A stretch of 64,000 nt of DNA from contig QXCQ01000018.1 in the NCBI GenBank assembly GCA_003576535.1, forward strand, positions 174,627 to 238,626, given 5' to 3'. Below, piece after piece: positions 15,834 to 25,384 of this stretch; the stretch's first letter is position 1; every line of letters starts with the position of its first letter. Below the pieces are notes generated by a model, which ran no database searches, was not told the DNA's origin, and saw nothing but the letters and a program-made list of their open reading frames with translations. The stretch is from Nakamurella silvestris (lineage in GTDB: Bacteria > Actinomycetota > Actinomycetes > Mycobacteriales > Nakamurellaceae). A program made the translations under genes and the position numbers.

Positions 15834-16871
15834 TCAGCGTTGTCGGCTGTCGTCCCGGATCTGTCCGACCAGTTCCTCCAGCACATCCTCCAAGGTCACC
15901 ATGCCGATGATGTGCCCGTCCTCACCGGTCACCGAGGCCAGATGGGCCCCGCTGTTACGCATGGTCTCCAGCACCGGTCGCAACCCGTCGGTGATCGAGA
16001 TCGTCGGCAGGGTCCGGATCAGCTCGGCACCGATCGGTTGCTCGCGGCGGACCGGATCGGTCTCGAGGAGGTCCTTGGTGTGGACGTATCCCGTCAACCG
16101 GCCGGTGTCGTCGGTGACGGGGAACCGGGAAAAGCCTTGTACGGTCGCGATCTCGGCGGCAGCCGGGGTCACCGTTTGGGGCAGCGTCGCAACCGATCCC
16201 ATCGGCAGCAGCACCCGGTTGATCGTGTGCTCGTCAAAGGTCAACGCGCCCAACAGCAGTCGTTCCTCCAGCGAGTCCAATTGGCCGCCGCTTCGAGACT
16301 CCGAGACCAGGTTCGCCACCTCGTCCCGGGTGAAGGCGCTGGTCACCTCGTCCTTCGCGCGGATCTTGAACAGTCGCAGCACCCCGTTGGCAATGGTGTT
16401 CAGCACCCAGATGACGGGATATAGGACCTTGACGATCAACACCAGCGCCGGAGCCAGCACGAGGGCGACCCGGTCGGGCCCGGCCAGGGCGATGTTCTTC
16501 GGCACCATCTCGCCGATGACCACGTGCAGGAAGGTCACCAGGGCCAAGGCGATCGTGAACGCGATCGGGTGCACCCACCCGTCCGAGATCCCGAGGGAAT
16601 GGAAGGCCGGTTCGATGAGGTGGGCGATGGCCGGCTCGCTCAAGGAGCCGAGGGCCAGGGAACAGATCGTGATCCCCAACTGACAGCCGGCCATCATCAG
16701 CGAGACGTTCTCCATCGCCCCCAGGGTGATCTTCGCGGTCCGGGAGCCGGCCAGTGCCCGCGGCTCGATCATCGTGCGGCGCGCGGAGATCAGCGAGAAC
16801 TCCGCTGCCACGAAGTAGGCGTTGAACAGCAGCAGGAAGACCGTCAGGGCCAGACCCCAGGCGTCGCTCAT
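15834..16871 (-). CDS. CNNM/HCC family membrane protein with CBS pair (Mg/Co efflux-like)
   Basis: A 345-residue protein. The N-terminal CNNM domain has about four membrane segments, with the hallmark NAYFVAAEFSLISARRT near the start and GEMVPKNIALAGP in the middle. Two CBS motifs follow (SRFPVTDDTGRLTGYVHTKD and ASVTGEDGHIIGMVTLED). The CorC/HlyC C-terminal domain is missing compared with its upstream neighbour. Relatives are annotated as haemolysin-like or magnesium/cobalt exporters. Its ATG overlaps the stop of the upstream paralogue by 4 bases (16868-16871), so the two are co-translated. Mycobacteria carry a similar adjacent pair (Rv1841c/Rv1842c, from memory). Confidence 0.93.
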   Translation of the reverse strand: MSDAWGLALTVFLLLFNAYFVAAEFSLISARRTMIEPRALAGSRTAKITLGAMENVSLMMAGCQLGITICSLALGSLSEPAIAHLIEPAFHSLGISDGWVHPIAFTIALALVTFLHVVIGEMVPKNIALAGPDRVALVLAPALVLIVKVLYPVIWVLNTIANGVLRLFKIRAKDEVTSAFTRDEVANLVSESRSGGQLDSLEERLLLGALTFDEHTINRVLLPMGSVATLPQTVTPAAAEIATVQGFSRFPVTDDTGRLTGYVHTKDLLETDPVRREQPIGAELIRTLPTISITDGLRPVLETMRNSGAHLASVTGEDGHIIGMVTLEDVLEELVGQIRDDSRQR

Positions 16872-18292
16872 TTGTCGGCCTCCGGGCTCTCGTCGACGTT
16901 CTCGGTTTCCGCGGGCCCCTCCGGACCAGCGGATTCCTCGGGCTCGTGCCAGTACGTCGGATTCGCCGGGTAGGTGACGGTGACCCGCACCTGGTCGATG
17001 CGGTACCCGTCCAGGGCGAGCACGGTGAATTCCAGCAGTGCGGGCTCTTTGCCCGGGGGTGGCGGGGACTCCACCGTGACGGTGTCCCCGACCGTGGCAA
17101 GGCGCGAGAGGTGCTCGACAATCAGGCCGCCGAGGGTGTCGTAGTCACCCGAGTCCGGGACCTGCTCGCCGATGACGGCAGCGACCTCGTCCGGGCGCAG
17201 GAGACCGGAGAGGATCCAGCCTCCGTCACCCGCCGGGAAGACCTGCTGCGGTTCGCGGTCGTGCTCGTCACGCACATCCCCGACGATTTCCTCGACCAGG
17301 TCCTCGAAGGTGACAAGTCCGGCGGTGTCGCCGAATTCGTCGATCAGGACGGCCATCTGGTGGCCGCCGTCCTTGAGGATGTCCAGCAGCTCGTCGAGTT
17401 CGAGGGTGTCCGGCAGCAGGTTCGGCTCCACCATGATCGAGCTGATCGGGGTCCGGTGCCGCTCCTCGAACGGCACCGCGAGGGCTCCGCGGACGTGGGC
17501 GTTCCCGATGATCTGCCCCTCCCCGTCACCGGATCGCACCGGGAAACGGGAATGGCCGCTGCTCTTGGCGACCACGATCAGGTCCAGCACCGAGTCCTCC
17601 GGGGCGACTGTGAGCATCCGGCTGCGCGGGGTCATGACGTCGTGGGCGCGGCGGTCGCCGAAGGCCAATGAGCGCTGAACCCAGCTGGCCGTCTCGGCGG
17701 CGAGGGTGCCCTTGACCGCCGAATGCCGGACCAGCCCGGCCAGTTCTTCCGGGGATCGTGCCGAGGCGAGCTCCTCCTGCGGCTCGATGCCGAACATCCG
17801 CAGGATGGCATTCGCCGTGCCGTTGAACCAGCGGATCAGGTGGGCGGTGGCCTTCGAGAAACCTCGCATGAAGGGGGTCACCGCATTCGCGGTCTCCCGG
17901 GGTTTGGCGATGGCCAGGTTCTTCGGCACGAGTTCGCCGAAGATCATGGTCAGGGCGGTGGCCAGGACCAGGGCGATCACCACCGAGACGCTGGTGGCCG
18001 CACCGCCCAGACCGAGGTCGGTGAGCGGACCCTCCAGCAGCCCGGCGATCGCAGGCTGGGCCAGGAACCCGATGGTCAGGTTGGTGATGGTGATACCCAG
18101 CTGCGCACCCGAGAGCTGGGTGGACAGGGTCTGCAGGGCGCGCAGCACGCCGGCGGCCCGGCGATCACCCGCGGCCGCGTCCTTCTCGACACCGGACCTG
18201 TTGACGGTGATCAGCGCGAACTCGGCTGCTACGAAGGCACCGCAGGCGGCGACCAGGAGCAACGAGATGAGGATCAGGACAACTTCTGTCAT
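16868..18292 (-). CDS. CNNM/CBS/CorC_HlyC family membrane protein
   Basis: A 474-residue paralogue of the downstream gene and first in a two-gene operon. It has an N-terminal CNNM membrane domain (AACGAFVAAEFALITVNRS; GELVPKNLAIAKPRE), a CBS pair (SRFPVRSGDGEGQIIGNAHV; MAVLIDEFGDTAGLVTFED), a CorC/HlyC domain at about residues 340-450 (GGWILSGLLRPDEV) and an acidic Glu/Pro-rich tail. A role in divalent-cation efflux is inferred from the family. The 4-base overlap and the complementary architectures suggest the two products form a heteromer. Confidence 0.93.
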   Translation of the reverse strand: MTEVVLILISLLLVAACGAFVAAEFALITVNRSGVEKDAAAGDRRAAGVLRALQTLSTQLSGAQLGITITNLTIGFLAQPAIAGLLEGPLTDLGLGGAATSVSVVIALVLATALTMIFGELVPKNLAIAKPRETANAVTPFMRGFSKATAHLIRWFNGTANAILRMFGIEPQEELASARSPEELAGLVRHSAVKGTLAAETASWVQRSLAFGDRRAHDVMTPRSRMLTVAPEDSVLDLIVVAKSSGHSRFPVRSGDGEGQIIGNAHVRGALAVPFEERHRTPISSIMVEPNLLPDTLELDELLDILKDGGHQMAVLIDEFGDTAGLVTFEDLVEEIVGDVRDEHDREPQQVFPAGDGGWILSGLLRPDEVAAVIGEQVPDSGDYDTLGGLIVEHLSRLATVGDTVTVESPPPPGKEPALLEFTVLALDGYRIDQVRVTVTYPANPTYWHEPEESAGPEGPAETENVDESPEADK

Positions 18293-18590
18293 AGCGCACC
18301 CCTCGAACAGTTCAAGGTGGTGCGCTCGGGTTTGTCACTGTCTGCGTCGCGTGCGGCGCTCATCGATCTCCAGCTTCGTGGTCGGTGACCGTCCGAGGTG
18401 GACGGTCGGTGCTGACCAGAATAGAGGAAGGTGTCCTCGGGGGACCGGGGCACTCCCGGTCGGCGGGCGGCGGCAGAGCCTCCGGCCAGCCGAAAGGCGT
18501 TGTGTGCCAACGTGTGGTGCGTACAGGGGGCCAGCGTTGTCGGCCCCGGCTGATAGGTTCGCCGGGAACGTCGACGATCACGAAAGCCCG

Positions 18591-19400
18591 GTGTCTCCTG
18601 TGCCCCGCACCACCCCGCGACAACCGCTTGATTCCGCCCGCCGCAGATCGCGGGTTCCCTCGAAGGGCCAACAGAAGTGGTGGGGCACGGGTCTGGCCGT
18701 GATCGTTCTGGCGGTCACCGCCGGCCTGGTGAACTCCGCGCGGAGCGAGGCGCCCGGCGATCCGGTGAGCCGGCCGGACACGGGCCAGCTAACCGGGCAG
18801 GACGCCACGGGTGCGACGGAATCCCTCCGGCTCCTGGAGACGATCACCGTCAAGGGTCGTGCCCCGAAAACCGGCTACAGCCGGGAGATGTTCGGGCCCA
18901 GCTGGTCCGATGACGTGACGGTGGCCGGTGGTCACAACGGCTGCGACACCCGGAACGACATCCTCCGCCGGGATCTGGCCGAGGTGGTCCTCAAGGCCGG
19001 CGCGAAAGGGTGCATCGTGATGAGCGGTGTCCTGAACGACCCGTACACCGGGAAGGCCATCACCTTCACCAGGGGGGCGAAGACCAGCTCGGCGGTTCAG
19101 ATCGATCATGTGGTGGCGTTGTCCGACGCCTGGCAGAAGGGTGCGCAACGCTGGGACGAGGGCAAGCGGCGCAATTTTGCGAACGATCCACGGAACCTGC
19201 TCGCGGCCGACGGGCCGGCCAACCAGCAGAAGGGGGCGAGCGATGCGGCGACCTGGCTGCCGGCGTCGAAGGCGTTCCGGTGCACATACGTGGGCACACA
19301 GGTGCAGGTGAAGGCCGTCTACGGGCTGTGGATGACCGCCGCGGAGAAGTCCGCCATCCGTGAGGTGCTCCTCGGCTGCGGCGGCCGGGCTGCAGCCTGA
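18591..19400 (+). CDS. Exported HNH endonuclease family protein
   Basis: A 269-residue protein with an N-terminal hydrophobic segment (WWGTGLAVIVLAVTAGLV, about residues 28-45) acting as signal or anchor. The C-terminal nuclease domain has the secreted actinobacterial HNH pattern: AVQIDHVVALSDAWQKGA, RRNFANDPRNLLAADG and NQQKGASDAATWLP. Four cysteines (GCDT, GCIV, RCTY, LGCGG) could form two disulphides. I start at GTG 18591 (GTG 18600 is an alternative). The frame is open far to the left, but that part lies antisense to the transporter gene. It converges on the alanyl-tRNA synthetase-like gene. Its role may be extracellular DNA degradation or competition. Confidence 0.85.
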   Translation: MSPVPRTTPRQPLDSARRRSRVPSKGQQKWWGTGLAVIVLAVTAGLVNSARSEAPGDPVSRPDTGQLTGQDATGATESLRLLETITVKGRAPKTGYSREMFGPSWSDDVTVAGGHNGCDTRNDILRRDLAEVVLKAGAKGCIVMSGVLNDPYTGKAITFTRGAKTSSAVQIDHVVALSDAWQKGAQRWDEGKRRNFANDPRNLLAADGPANQQKGASDAATWLPASKAFRCTYVGTQVQVKAVYGLWMTAAEKSAIREVLLGCGGRAAA

Positions 19401-19461
19401 CGTCCACACCCGCCCGGTTCGTGGTGTGTACGCTGCGCGAGCAACCACCCGCAGCGGGGGG

Positions 19462-20862
19462 TCAGCCGGGCACGGCCGCGTGTGGCCGCGCCGACCTGGC
19501 TCGCTGGGCGGCCATCTGCTCGTCGAACTCCTCCCGCCAGGTGGGGCTGACCTCGATGCCCGCCGCGCCCGCCTCCTCGACACTGAGCTCGATCGGGAAA
19601 CCGTAGGTGTCGTAGAGGGTGAACAGATCGGCCCCGCCGATCACCCGGCCGCGCAGACCTTCGAGCTGGTGGATGCCCTTGAGCAGGGTGCGCCGGAAGG
19701 CCTTCTCCTCCTTGACGAGGACGGCCACCACCTCGTCGGCATGTTCGGTGAGTTCCGGGTAGTGGTGGGCGTAGATGCCGGTGATCGTCGGGATGATCGC
19801 GGGCAGGAAGTTCTCGGTCAGTCCGAGGTCGAGGGCGAACCTGACAGCCCGGCGGATCAGCCGGCGCATGACGTAGCCCTGGGCCTTGTTGCCCGGCCGG
19901 ATGCCGTCGACCGCGAGGAAGGCAGCCCCGCGCAGGTGGTCGGCGATCACCCGCATGGACCGGGTGTGTTCCTCGTAGGTCTGTCCCGACAGTTCCTCCA
20001 CCGCGGCCACGATCGGTCGCAGCAGGCTGATCCGGAAGACATCCGGGGTGTCCAGCGCGGCAGCGGCGATACGGGCCAGTCCGCCGCCGAAGTCGACATT
20101 GCGGCGTGGCAGCGGCTCGAATCCGTCGGCGGTGCGCCGGTACTCCATGAACACCGAGTTGCCGATCTCGATGTAGCGTCCGCAGTCGCAGTTCGGATGG
20201 CAGTGCGCCCCGAAGGCGGTGTCGTGCTGGACGTCGGGGAACAGGTAGAACATCTCCGAGTCGGGGCCGCCGGGCTCACCGATCGGCATGTTCTCGGCCG
20301 ATCCGTCCCGGCACCACCAGTTCTTCTTGCTGTAGAAGGAGATCCGGGCACCTCCGCTGCCGATCTCGGCAGCCCGTTCCTCGGTGCCCAGTTCCACCTG
20401 GTCGGCCGAAACCTTCGCCGCGGTGAACAATTCCGTCCAGATCCCGGCCGATTCCGTGTCCTGGGGGATCTGATGGACCTCGTCGCCGAGGAAACAGCTG
20501 ACGTAGATCCGGTTCGGGTCGAGGCCGACCTTGTCGGTCAGGAAGGTCCACACCTGGTGCAGTTGTTCGTGTTTGAAGTAGTCGCCCAGGCTCCAGTTGC
20601 CGAGCATCTCGAAGAAGGTGGTGTGCCGGTTGTCGCCCACCTCGTCGATATCCTGTGCGCGTAGACAGGTCTGGCTGTCGGCGAGCCGTCGGCCGGCCGG
20701 GTGTTCCGCACCGAGCAGGTAGGGGAGCAACGGCTGCATCCCGCTTCCGGTGAACAAGGTGCTGGGGTCGTCACGGGGAACCAGCGGGGCGCGCGGTATC
20801 ACCGCGTGACCTTGCTCGGCCATGAACTCCAGGTACAGGCCACGGATCTGATCGGCGTCCAT
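19462..20862 (-). CDS. Truncated alanyl-tRNA synthetase-like protein (no editing domain)
   Basis: A 466-residue homologue of the first half of AlaRS, which is normally about 880 residues. Class II motif 2 is TTFFEMLGNWSLGDYFK, and a degenerate motif 3 is VDFGGGLARIAAAAL. The helical tRNA-recognition part continues to VMRRLIRRAVRFALDLG and ends with LFTLYDTYGFPIEL, where a full enzyme goes on into the editing and C-Ala domains. The usual GPCGPCSE region is replaced by EPGGPDSEMFY plus a Cys/His cluster AHCHPNCDCGRYIEIGNSVF. It may charge tRNA-Ala without proofreading or act on another acceptor. No full-length alaS is in the window. The start ATG at 20860-20862 aligns with the AlaRS N-terminus. 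Confidence 0.85.
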   Translation of the reverse strand: MDADQIRGLYLEFMAEQGHAVIPRAPLVPRDDPSTLFTGSGMQPLLPYLLGAEHPAGRRLADSQTCLRAQDIDEVGDNRHTTFFEMLGNWSLGDYFKHEQLHQVWTFLTDKVGLDPNRIYVSCFLGDEVHQIPQDTESAGIWTELFTAAKVSADQVELGTEERAAEIGSGGARISFYSKKNWWCRDGSAENMPIGEPGGPDSEMFYLFPDVQHDTAFGAHCHPNCDCGRYIEIGNSVFMEYRRTADGFEPLPRRNVDFGGGLARIAAAALDTPDVFRISLLRPIVAAVEELSGQTYEEHTRSMRVIADHLRGAAFLAVDGIRPGNKAQGYVMRRLIRRAVRFALDLGLTENFLPAIIPTITGIYAHHYPELTEHADEVVAVLVKEEKAFRRTLLKGIHQLEGLRGRVIGGADLFTLYDTYGFPIELSVEEAGAAGIEVSPTWREEFDEQMAAQRARSARPHAAVPG

Positions 20863-21094
20863 CTGCAGATGATTCCACAGGGATGTCTCAGCGGCCAGGG
20901 TGCCGAGCGCGAGGACCCAGCGGATCCACGCCGGTCGCAGCGAAGGGCTGTCTTCGGTCGGTGTGATTCGGGTGGCGTTCGCGATTGCGGAGGAGTCGTC
21001 CTGCTCAGCGCCTCTCCCGTCTCCTAGACTCTGCGGACACCCGCAATCGAAGATGGCACCAGCAGTGATCGCCGGAGGAAGTTGAGGTGACGAG

Positions 21095-23251
21095 GTGACC
21101 GAGGTCGTTGGTCAACCGGGGGCAGATCCGTCGCCCGCGACGAAAACAGAGCAGGCGGCGCCGGAGAAGGGTTTTGTCCCGCGCGCGGCGAGGCTGATCC
21201 GGCGGTTGCCGTTCACCTCAGGCTTTGTGCTGATCGCACTGGTCCTGGGCATCGTGTCGGGCGGACTGTGGCGCGACATCGAGACCAGCTCCTGGTACCC
21301 CGTGGTGGCCTACGGTCTGCCGGCCTTCGAGGACGGCCGTTGGTACACCCTGATCTTCGGCAACTTCTTCGCCCTGTACCCGGTCTACTACCTGCTGGTG
21401 GTCGGCCTGTTCGCGTTGATCACCGGGTTCGCCGAGACCCGGCTGGGCACCAGACGAACGATGCTGGTGACGGTGGGCTTCCAGATCGCCGCCGTGCTGG
21501 TCACCGCGTTGTTGTTCCTCGTCTTTCGCGACTCGGGGTGGGAGTGGGCCCGGGTACGAGCCACCGAGACCGATGTCGGATTCTCGGCGGGGATGTTGGC
21601 GGCGATCTCGGTCGCCTCGGCAACCGTTCGGCCGCCGTGGCGGTTGCGCCTGCGGCTGGGGATCTGGTTGTACGTCGGCTTCTCCATCCTGTTCATCGGC
21701 CAGATGGCAGACGCGGAGCACTTTTTCGCCGTTGCCCTGAGTTTGCCGTTCTCCACCCGACTGGCCGGATCCCGGGCGCTGCGTGCACGTGCCTGGCCGA
21801 CCCGTCACGAGGTTCGGTTGCTGGCCTTCGCCGGGGTCATGGCCAGCGCCGGAACCCAGCTGCTCAGCCAGTTCCTGCCCAACAGGTTGACGTTGTTCGG
21901 CTGGACCGACGAGTCACCGTCGGCCTGGTACGCCCTGGCCCTCAACCTGCTGCTCGCGATCCTGATCGCCAACGGCCTACGACACGGGTACCGCTGGGCG
22001 TGGTGGATCGCGGTCATCCAGGCCGCGGTCCCACTGGTGGTGACGGCCCTGTTGGGTGTGCTGCTGATCATCATCGACTTCAGCGACGAGGACATGGCAG
22101 AGCTGGACGGTCTGCCGCAGCTGTTCGCCAGCGGTCTGTTCTCGCTGCTGTTCTTCCTGCTGCTGGTGGTGGGCAGGAGGGCCTTCCGGGTACCGCGACG
22201 AAGCCGCCGCCGTCGGGCGATCAGTGTCTCGCACCCCGACACGGCCAAAACCCTGCTGCGGCGATGGGGCGGGGACACCATCTCCTGGATGACGACCTGG
22301 CCGGAGAACCGGCACATGATCTCCGCGGACGGCGAGAGCTACATCGCCTTCCGCAAACACGCCGGAGTGGCTGTCGCCCTGGGCGATCCGATCGGACCGC
22401 CCGGTTCGGTGGTCACCACGATCACCGACTACGCCGATCTCTGCGATCGCGCCGCACTGGTCCCGTTCATCTTCTCCTGCACGGAATCGACGAAATCCGT
22501 CACCGACGGTCTGGGGTGGAAGAGCGCCCAGGTCGCCGAGGACAATCTGATCGACCTGCCTGATCTGGAGTTCAAGGGCAAGAAGTGGCAGGACATCCGG
22601 ACGGCGATCAACAAGGCGGGCAAGGAGGGCATCACCTTCCGGATGCTCACCCTGTCCGAGGAGTCCTGGTCCCTGGTACGACAGGTCGAGCATCTCTCCG
22701 AGGAATGGTTGGGGGACAAGGAACTGCCGGAGATGGGCTTCACCCTCGGCGGGGTCACCGAGGCGCTGGACCCGGCGGTGAAGGTCGGCATCGCGATCGA
22801 TGCCGACGGCGTCGTGCACGGCGTCACCTCCTGGATGCCCGTCTACGGCACCGATGGTCGCCCCGAGGGCTGGACCCTTGATCTGATGCGCCGCCGGGAC
22901 GGGGGCTTCAAATCGACCATGGAGTTCCTGATCGCCTCCTCCTGCCTGTGGTTCAAGGACAACGAGGCGAGCTTCGTTTCCCTGTCCGGTGCCCCGCTGG
23001 CCCGATCGGCCGCCGACCCCGCCCAGGAGACCGCCGTCGACAAACTCCTCGACACCCTCGGATCGACATTGGAACCTGTGTACGGGTTCCGGTCCTTGCA
23101 CGCGTTCAAAGGTAAGTTCCAGCCTCGGTTCTCGCCCATGTACATGGTGTACCGGGATGAGGCGGATCTGCCCCGGATCGGTATCGCGATCACCAAGGCC
23201 TACCTGCCAGATGCGTCCGTCCGGGATCTGCTGTCCGTCGTCAGGCACTGA
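21095..23251 (+). CDS. MprF/LysX-like lysylphosphatidylglycerol synthase (DUF2156) with rhomboid-like membrane part
   Basis: A 718-residue protein. Residues about 40-365 hold roughly nine membrane segments, and the region around ALYPVYYLLVVGLFALITGF recalls a rhomboid-type fold. An Arg-rich junction (RVPRRSRRRRA) leads to a cytoplasmic DUF2156/MprF C-terminal domain of about 330 residues with duplicated GNAT folds, including ESYIAFRKHAGVAVALGDP, GWTLDLMRRRDGGFKSTMEF and KFQPRFSPMYMVY. Family members move lysine or alanine from aminoacyl-tRNA to phosphatidylglycerol, changing surface charge and resistance to cationic peptides. The start is GTG 21095, with GGAGGAAG about 15 bases upstream. Its substrate is unproven. 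Confidence 0.88.
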   Translation: MTEVVGQPGADPSPATKTEQAAPEKGFVPRAARLIRRLPFTSGFVLIALVLGIVSGGLWRDIETSSWYPVVAYGLPAFEDGRWYTLIFGNFFALYPVYYLLVVGLFALITGFAETRLGTRRTMLVTVGFQIAAVLVTALLFLVFRDSGWEWARVRATETDVGFSAGMLAAISVASATVRPPWRLRLRLGIWLYVGFSILFIGQMADAEHFFAVALSLPFSTRLAGSRALRARAWPTRHEVRLLAFAGVMASAGTQLLSQFLPNRLTLFGWTDESPSAWYALALNLLLAILIANGLRHGYRWAWWIAVIQAAVPLVVTALLGVLLIIIDFSDEDMAELDGLPQLFASGLFSLLFFLLLVVGRRAFRVPRRSRRRRAISVSHPDTAKTLLRRWGGDTISWMTTWPENRHMISADGESYIAFRKHAGVAVALGDPIGPPGSVVTTITDYADLCDRAALVPFIFSCTESTKSVTDGLGWKSAQVAEDNLIDLPDLEFKGKKWQDIRTAINKAGKEGITFRMLTLSEESWSLVRQVEHLSEEWLGDKELPEMGFTLGGVTEALDPAVKVGIAIDADGVVHGVTSWMPVYGTDGRPEGWTLDLMRRRDGGFKSTMEFLIASSCLWFKDNEASFVSLSGAPLARSAADPAQETAVDKLLDTLGSTLEPVYGFRSLHAFKGKFQPRFSPMYMVYRDEADLPRIGIAITKAYLPDASVRDLLSVVRH

Positions 23252-23274
23252 CGGTTGACAGGCCGGGACCACAA

Positions 23275-23336
23275 CCGCGCTCCGTGCCGACAATCGCGCT
23301 GCTGGTAAACCGCGCGATTGTCGCCACGGAGCGCGG
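23275..23336. repeat. Nested palindrome, family B, copy 3 (best conserved)
   Basis: Two perfect 12-bp stems: outer CCGCGCTCCGTG (23275-23286) with CACGGAGCGCGG (23325-23336), inner CGACAATCGCGC (23288-23299) with GCGCGATTGTCG (23312-23323), and a 12-base loop. It lies between converging genes and gives the clearest family consensus. Confidence 0.9.
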
Positions 23337-23389
23337 CCGACCGGGTGTCAGGGCGATGGGTCGGCAGATCAGAAAACCCGGGGAAGAGC

Positions 23390-24028
23390 TCAGCCCCGCA
23401 GCCGTTGGGCAAGGATCGCCGCCTGCACCCGGGACTGCAGCTGCAGTTTCGACAGCACCCGGGACACATGGGTTTTCACCGTGGTCTCGCTGATGTACAG
23501 GGCGGTCGCGATCTGCGAGTTGGACAGGCCCTCACCCAGTCGGTCCAGGACGTCACGTTCGCGGGCGGTGAGGGAACCGGTGTCCGGAAGCGGTTCCGAC
23601 GCAGGGGAACCGCCGGCGGCGAAGGCATCGATCAGGGTGCGGGTGACCTCCGGGGCGAGCACCCCGTCACCGGCCGCAACCCGTCGGATGGCCTCGGTCA
23701 GTTCCGCCGACGAGGCCGACTTGAGCAGGAAACCCGCAGCCCCGGCCCGGAGGGCACCGAAGACGTACTCGTCGATCTCGAAGGTGGTCAGGATGAGCAC
23801 CCGGGCGAGTCCGGCACCGACGATCTGCTCGGTGGCGGCGATCCCGTCGGTACCGGGCATCCGGATGTCCATCAGCACCACATCCGGGTGCAGCACCCGC
23901 GCCTGCTGCACGGCGACCGCACCGTCCCCGGCCTCCCCGACAACCTGCAGATCATCGGTGCCCTCGATCATCATGCGCAGGCCGGCCCGGATCGCCGCGT
24001 GGTCATCGGCGATCAGCACGGTCGTCAT
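23390..24028 (-). CDS. LuxR/NarL-family response regulator
   Basis: A 212-residue two-component regulator. The receiver domain (about 1-120) has acidic pocket IADDH, phospho-acceptor Asp54 in VVLMDIRMPG and Lys in FLLKSAS. A GerE/LuxR helix-turn-helix follows (LTARERDVLDRLGEGLSNSQ ... ETTVKTHVSRVLSKL). The start ATG at 24026-24028 overlaps the kinase stop by 4 bases, so the pair is co-translated. The frame is open far upstream, but that part overlaps the kinase. Targets are unknown; the divergent GAP-family gene beyond the kinase is a candidate. Confidence 0.96.
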   Translation of the reverse strand: MTTVLIADDHAAIRAGLRMMIEGTDDLQVVGEAGDGAVAVQQARVLHPDVVLMDIRMPGTDGIAATEQIVGAGLARVLILTTFEIDEYVFGALRAGAAGFLLKSASSAELTEAIRRVAAGDGVLAPEVTRTLIDAFAAGGSPASEPLPDTGSLTARERDVLDRLGEGLSNSQIATALYISETTVKTHVSRVLSKLQLQSRVQAAILAQRLRG

Positions 24029-25239
24029 GCCGGCTCCTTGGTGTTCAGCGGAAGTTCGGCCCGTACCAACCACTGCGGCCCACCGGGGCCTGGGCGGACA
24101 CCGGTATCCACGGTGCCGCCGAGGGTCTCGGCCCGTTGGTGCATGTTGGCGATGCCGAACCCACGACCGGCGGGTGGCGTATTTCCGGCGCAGCCAGGCG
24201 GGATGCAGTTGTTGATCCGAATGACGACGGCGGACCGGCCACGAGTCAGGTCCACCCCGATGAGCTGTCCCGGTGCGTGGGTGATGGCATTGGTGACGGC
24301 CTCGGTGACGATCCGGTAGGCGGTGATGTCGACCGCTGCGGGCATCACGCCGAGCTCCCCGGTCACCTCGATGCGGCTGCCGCTCAACCGTGCCGAGTCG
24401 ACGAGTCGGCTCAGGTCCTTCATCCGGTAGGCGGTGCGCGGGGCGTCCACGGACTGCTCCGACCGCAACAGTCCGATCATCGACCTCATCTCCGTCAAGG
24501 CATCGATGCTGTTGTTGCGCACCGACTTCAGCACAGCCTCGACCGCGGACGGATCCTTGGACAATGCTCCCAGGGCCGCCTCGGACTGGATGGCGATCGC
24601 CGAGAGATGACCGGCGACGACATCGTGCAGGTCGCGGGCCAGCCGGCTGCGCTCCTGTCTGACGGCGGTCTGCCGGTCGACCTCCGCCAGTTGGGCGAGG
24701 GCACGGGATCTCGCCCGTTCCAGGTCGGCGGCGTCCCGGTGCCCACGTACGGTGGTCGCCCACCAGAGCGGCACCAGTACGAACAGGGCCAGGGCCCCGG
24801 CGACGAGTACGCCGACCCGCCAGTCCCGGGCGAGAACGGCGGTGCCGATACCGATCGGAAGAGTCAGGCCATTGGACCAGAGCAGGATGGCGTCGGCGAA
24901 TTTCCGTGAGCTGTACAGGCTCGCGGCGTACAACAGATCGCCCACTGCGATCCAGACCGGGATCGTGGGACCGACGAGTGCGTCGACCGCCACCGGGACG
25001 AGGGCAAGGCACAGGGCCGTTCTCGGGGCGCGGGTGCGCAGGAGCATCAGCGCGCAGACCGCACCGAGGACGAGCAGGTGCAGCCACAACGGATGGCGAC
25101 CGCCGTTGGCGCTCAGGGAGTAGAGGCTGACCAGGTAGAGGACAGCGCCGGTGACGAAGTACCCCAGCGCAAGTCCTGCCGTGCTGAGCCGGCCGGTGCC
25201 GACGTTCTGCGCCGCGAGGAAACGCCGGAACCGGTTCAC
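24025..25239 (-). CDS. Sensor histidine kinase (HisKA_3 type)
   Basis: A 404-residue membrane sensor. The N-terminal half has about five or six membrane helices with short loops (GLALGYFVTGAVLYLVSLY and others) and no large extracellular domain, so it probably senses a membrane signal. The dimerisation/phospho-acceptor motif is ERSRLARDLHDVVAGHLSAI (His205). The ATPase part has a degenerate N box (VTEAVTNAITHAP) and ends with GRGFGIANMHQRAETLGG. I start at GTG 25237-25239 (MNRFRRFLAAQNVG). Further upstream codons are Arg-rich and unlikely. It forms an operon with the response regulator and diverges from the GAP-family gene. Confidence 0.93.
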   Translation of the reverse strand: MNRFRRFLAAQNVGTGRLSTAGLALGYFVTGAVLYLVSLYSLSANGGRHPLWLHLLVLGAVCALMLLRTRAPRTALCLALVPVAVDALVGPTIPVWIAVGDLLYAASLYSSRKFADAILLWSNGLTLPIGIGTAVLARDWRVGVLVAGALALFVLVPLWWATTVRGHRDAADLERARSRALAQLAEVDRQTAVRQERSRLARDLHDVVAGHLSAIAIQSEAALGALSKDPSAVEAVLKSVRNNSIDALTEMRSMIGLLRSEQSVDAPRTAYRMKDLSRLVDSARLSGSRIEVTGELGVMPAAVDITAYRIVTEAVTNAITHAPGQLIGVDLTRGRSAVVIRINNCIPPGCAGNTPPAGRGFGIANMHQRAETLGGTVDTGVRPGPGGPQWLVRAELPLNTKEPA

Positions 25240-25384
25240 AGTCTGTATTCCATCACGGGTGCCGTGGGCGCGCGTCCGTCGAAATGATGACACCCGCATC
25301 CTCACCATGCCCGATGTGGATCGCTGTCGCCGCCTCGAGAGTGGAGGCCATGACCAGAGGACCTGTGGCGCGGCCGGCACGCCG

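Noticed and set aside
17706-18590. N-terminal extension of the HNH nuclease
   Set aside because: This part is antisense to the CNNM transporter gene. The hydrophobic signal segment begins only after the GTG at 18591.
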